DNA from: Coemansia sp. RSA 1804
Lineage: Eukaryota > Kickxellomycota > Kickxellomycetes > Kickxellales > Kickxellaceae
Direction: 5' to 3'
Assembly: GCA_027578815.1 (NCBI GenBank)
Contig: JANBTH010000083.1
Span: 1 to 38,776 of the forward strand
DNA: 38,776 nt
In this document: in pieces, positions 35,645-38,776 of the stretch
Layout of the letters: every line of letters begins with the position of its first letter
Numbering within the stretch: position 1 is the first letter of the stretch
Made by a program: the position numbers and the translations under genes
The notes under the pieces: model-generated
Databases searched by the model: none
The model's input: only the letters and a program-made list of their open reading frames with translations
What the model was told of the DNA's origin: nothing

Positions 35645-36298
35645 CTAAATGGCCTTGATTTTTAGCGACTGCACCACGCTAACCACGTCCTTCCAGCACT
35701 TTGGCTGGGCGCTGCCGCATTTCTGGCAAAATGTGTTGCGTGCAGCCGCATCCATGCGAGCAGCAATGATCCTTGATCCATACACGTCAGGATTAACGTC
35801 AAACCCGGTCATCAGCGCCTTGACTCTCGACACAAACAAATTGATATCCTTCAAATCTGTTTTTTTCTTGCCCAGATTAAACAATGGCCAGTCGCTAACA
35901 TCGACCGGCAGGCTCTTTTCATCTCCCGCCAGCGTGAAAAGGCTTGCGTTGCACAGCAGTTTGATATAATTGCTGATCCCGTCTGTCTTGGACTGCATCT
36001 TTGAATCGAGTGCTGCCAGTTTGGTCGATATCTCTGCGAGTGTCTCGGTGTTCGTCTCCAGGTCATCCGCCTGCGATTCTAGCGTTTCTTCTATTCTGCT
36101 GATTGCTTGCAGAATGTCGGTGCACCTTTGGTTCATATTCCTGTGCTGCTGCATCACCAGGCCTGCAAGCATCGTCAGCTCGTCCGTGGGTTCTTGGTAG
36201 CCATTAGCGGTGGCTGTGGTGGTCGTTGTGGTGGTAGAAACGTCTTCTTTTTTCCCTTGCACAGCCGGTGGATCAGCCGCCACGTTAGTTGACTCCAT
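35645..36298 (-). CDS. Unrecognised coiled-coil protein
   Basis: The protein has 217 aa counted from the ATG at 36298; the frame continues to an upstream ATG at 36418, but that part reads as leader. Residues 1-35 are disordered with a Thr run. About 45-110 form a probable coiled coil (ISRIEETLESQADDLETN, LAEISTKLAALDSKM). About 120-217 is a small globular region ending NPDVYGSRIIAARMDAAARN, then FCQKCGSAQPKCWKDVV. The spacing of the last part faintly recalls capsid-like regions of retrotransposon Gag proteins, but no zinc knuckle, protease or polymerase follows. No family was recognised. It lies head to tail with smc5. Confidence 0.6.
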   Translation of the reverse strand: MESTNVAADPPAVQGKKEDVSTTTTTTTATANGYQEPTDELTMLAGLVMQQHRNMNQRCTDILQAISRIEETLESQADDLETNTETLAEISTKLAALDSKMQSKTDGISNYIKLLCNASLFTLAGDEKSLPVDVSDWPLFNLGKKKTDLKDINLFVSRVKALMTGFDVNPDVYGSRIIAARMDAAARNTFCQKCGSAQPKCWKDVVSVVQSLKIKAI

Positions 36299-36723
36299 TT
36301 TCAACGTTCTTGTTTTTGATGTTGTAAAATTTATTAAATATAAATGCTTCTGCTTTTCTTGGTAATTGGAATGGAAATGAGTAGAGGAAGAGGTTACTGA
36401 TGTTGATTTATAAACCATGCAGGGTTTAGAGTTTCTACCTGAAACCTCTCATACCGAGTGAAATACAAATGTAGCAAAATTTCTGATGCTGTATTGAATA
36501 TGAGAGTCGCTAAAGATCCAAAAGTTTGGTACGTCTGATTTTTGCTTGTTTGTTTTTTTTGTTGCACGGAACACATTATTGTTGTTATAACAGCAAGCCC
36601 CTTCCTTGGGTTCATCTGCCAATCGTTCACAAGGATCTGGCTTATTGTCCACAGCTGTGCATTGTTGCACATGCTATTTAGCACCATCTACAACACGGCT
36701 GGTATCTTTGATGACAACCCAAA

Positions 36724-38150
36724 ATGAAGTACAACGACACATCTGAAACGCCCGTAGACACCAAATACAGGCCTGACTTTGTGTTCTTTCCTGTGCAGGA
36801 AGAGTTTTCCCAGTGGTCAAATGTAGGCGTGGCCTGTGAACTCAAGACTATCAACAACAAAGATGGCAATGCTCTCAATGACCAGATCGGGCAGTACTTT
36901 AACCAGATGTGGAGGTCGCAGCCGCGGAAGCTCTGCATCGGACTGGTCGCATTCCGTGGCAAACTCCACATACTGCTAAACACGCGCGATGTTATCAACC
37001 ATGCGGTGGTAGGAACTCTGCCTGTAGGAGTTTTTCGTGCATTTGGGATGTGTGAAACTATGGAAACCGCAGATCAGAGCGATACGGTGTTATCTGTTGT
37101 TGTTGAAGATATTCGACACGCGTCATGCCGAATATACCTGTCTGGTGCAGGGTATCTTGGAGGTCGTGTGGTTTATCCGGTTGGCACAATTTCTGGGTGC
37201 ACAAGGCGTCAATCATAGTGGTCGATGAGCAGGATTCCCACATGTGCCAAGCTGTGGTAAAGATACAATGGTGTCGTTATGATCGACTGACAGAAAGACG
37301 AATTTACGATCTGCTGTGCAAGATGAGCATTCCAAACATACCAAAGGTCTTTTTTGGCGGACAAGTTGAGACAGGCAAAATCACAGCACTCACAAAGTGC
37401 AACATACTGGTCTTTGAAGATTGCGGCGTTGGGATTAGCCAATACGTTTTGGACCTTGCCAAACAGCCATCGGCTAATCACTGGCGGCTGGTGGATATTA
37501 TGTGTGTGTACATCCACACGATATATGCTGCATGGTCAGGAAGCACAGTGCGGATCCTTCACCGCAACATTTCCTCGGGAAATCTCATGGTTCGCGCCAA
37601 CCACGCCATGGTAATCGATTGGGAGTATGCTTTGCAGGTCAGCATCAGCAAACGGAGGCAGTGTGTGAGCAGTCATTCGTTGACGGGGATTTTAGTCTAT
37701 GCGAGCATGGGAGTTCTGAGTGGAGGTAATATGCATTCTGCAATAGACGATATTGGGTCACTCTTCTACGTTCTGGCACACATTATTGAGTCAGCCCAGT
37801 ATGCCAGTGATGAGTATAACACCAAGACGCAGGAAAAGCCTATGCAAAATCTCTGGAGTAGGTCTATCTCAGAGACCCAGCTAATAGAAGAGAGAATAAA
37901 ATGGTTCTCCTCTAGTAAATGTTACAAGTCTCGTCTTAGTAAAAATTGCCCATACTTTTGGTGCGATTTCCTTTTGTCGATGTACTCTACTCTTGACATT
38001 GGCAGACATACCATGGCTAGCGGTGTTGTCATTAGGAGCACCAGTGTTGAGGAGTATGTGCACCAGCTGGTTTTGGCACATTTCCCAGTTCTGGACAAGT
38101 ACGGAGCTGAAGCAAAGCACTTTACACAGCTGGCAAAGTTGGTCTTGTAA
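36724..38150 (+). pseudogene. Broken FunK1-type (fungal protein kinase) gene
   Basis: Two overlapping frames make up one family member. The first (36724-37218) carries YRPDFVFFPVQ and ACELK, a PD...ExK arrangement as in the N-terminal region of FunK1 proteins. The second (entering near 37203 and running to 38150) carries the kinase part: CQAVVKIQW, HRNISSGNLMV, MVIDWEYA, and AIDDIGSLFYVL. Passing from one to the other needs a -1 shift (one lost base) near 37195-37215. The catalytic loop reads HRN where active kinases have HRD. The family's missing N-terminal part may lie in the 36542-36727 frame, which would imply a second break. Frame breaks plus the lost Asp argue for decay, though a pseudokinase is possible. 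Confidence 0.72.
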
Positions 38151-38776
38151 CGCCGTGCTTGAGATGTAAATATTAAAATTTTGACTAAGGTTTCTTTAGT
38201 TTTTTTGAATTAAAAACTGTTATTTAAATGCTGAGGAAAATTTGATGCATAACAAAGATGGGCAACAGGGTCTGATTTTAGAACGATCCTGCCCAGATTC
38301 TCACGGAGACATCAAAGGTACTAGGATAGTTTAGGGCAGATGCGAGCAGCTATAAAAGAAAGAAGAAAAGATAGTAAGGTAGCATGTTTACGTTTACTTC
38401 CAAATAAATAACATATCATTTATTAGGCTAAGACGACAGCCTGAATTCCACGTTCAGAGTATTTTGAAACAAATATTTTGAGTCATGTAGCTTTTAACGT
38501 TTAATAGGCGTAGATAGCATTTGATATGTTTTCTTTATGCTTATGATAGATTTTCATATTGAAATGCTATTCTAGAAACATTGCCCCTTGGTAATCAGAT
38601 CACGTTATTCAGTTTGTTGGCTGATGTTTGTGATCCCGCCAATTTTATAGTAAACAAAACAACAAGCACTGCCAGCATAAAGCAAGGGATGCTTTTCTTT
38701 TCCTCGTTTGCCCTTTTCACTATTATTTGCTTTGAATTCATGCTTTTTCCAATGTATTATTTTATGCCTACATTTC
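38151..38776. other. AT-rich end of window, no gene recognised
   Basis: No coding frame was supported. A TATAAAAG at 38351-38358 could belong to a plus-strand gene starting beyond the window, but this is only a motif match in AT-rich DNA. Confidence 0.4.

Noticed and set aside
37152..37232. Short intron (GTATCT donor at 37152) to join the two kinase frames
   Set aside because: None of the nearby AG acceptors (37205, 37218, 37229, 37232) restores the downstream frame, and the bases in between encode family-like residues.
1..38776. CRISPR arrays, operons, riboswitches and bacterial-type signals
   Set aside because: None was seen; the gene content is eukaryotic.

Overview
The window looks like nuclear DNA of a fungus, most likely an early-diverging, intron-poor lineage of the Kickxellomycotina type (Coemansia and relatives). 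That placement is an inference from a mixed set: an ISWI-complex subunit of Itc1 type, Vps74/GOLPH3, Pif1, Smc5, a FunK1-type kinase relic, a BAHD-like acyltransferase, a GPI-anchored trypsin-fold protease and an F-box-like family. Nearly every gene reads as one long exon with the standard code. GC-rich housekeeping and chromatin genes alternate with AT-rich accessory patches.

Layout. 1-727 is AT-rich and apparently gene-free. 744-7460 is a non-LTR retrotransposon (LINE) on the minus strand, with an endonuclease/reverse-transcriptase ORF2 and a frameshifted ORF1. It sits exactly inside a tRNA-Phe(GAA) gene. The first 16 bases at that site (TGGGGCCTTAGCTCAG) occur at both ends of the element, so a complete tRNA gene survives at 7462-7533 and a 5' stub remains at 728-743. 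Then come a RAMA-PHD-ePHD chromatin protein (minus, 7653-11318), a Gly/Gln-rich low-complexity protein (plus, 12533-14182), an Itc1/Acf1-like WAC-DDT-WHIM protein (minus, 14415-18143), Vps74/GOLPH3 (plus, 19473-20576) and a Pif1-family helicase (minus, 20692-22293).

22702-25290 is an AT-rich patch with an F-box-like gene and a decayed tandem paralogue. It is followed by a small secreted Gly-rich protein (plus, 25536-25856) and a GPI-anchored S1 protease (minus, 26024-27217). After 2.3 kb of apparently non-coding DNA come a BAHD-like acyltransferase (plus), a ChaC-like gamma-glutamylcyclotransferase (plus), Smc5 (minus), an unrecognised coiled-coil protein (minus) and a broken FunK1-type kinase gene (plus, 36724-38150).

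Functional themes. Genome maintenance and chromatin are over-represented (RAMA-PHD protein, Itc1, Pif1, Smc5). Three of these genes carry a perfect ACGCGT (MluI cell-cycle-box-like) hexamer within about 125 bp of their start codons, which may reflect shared G1/S control. The most striking observation is the LINE that appears to have inserted into a tRNA-Phe gene without destroying it. The second is the RAMA-PHD protein, a plausible reader of N6-methyladenine, a mark reported to be abundant in early-diverging fungi.
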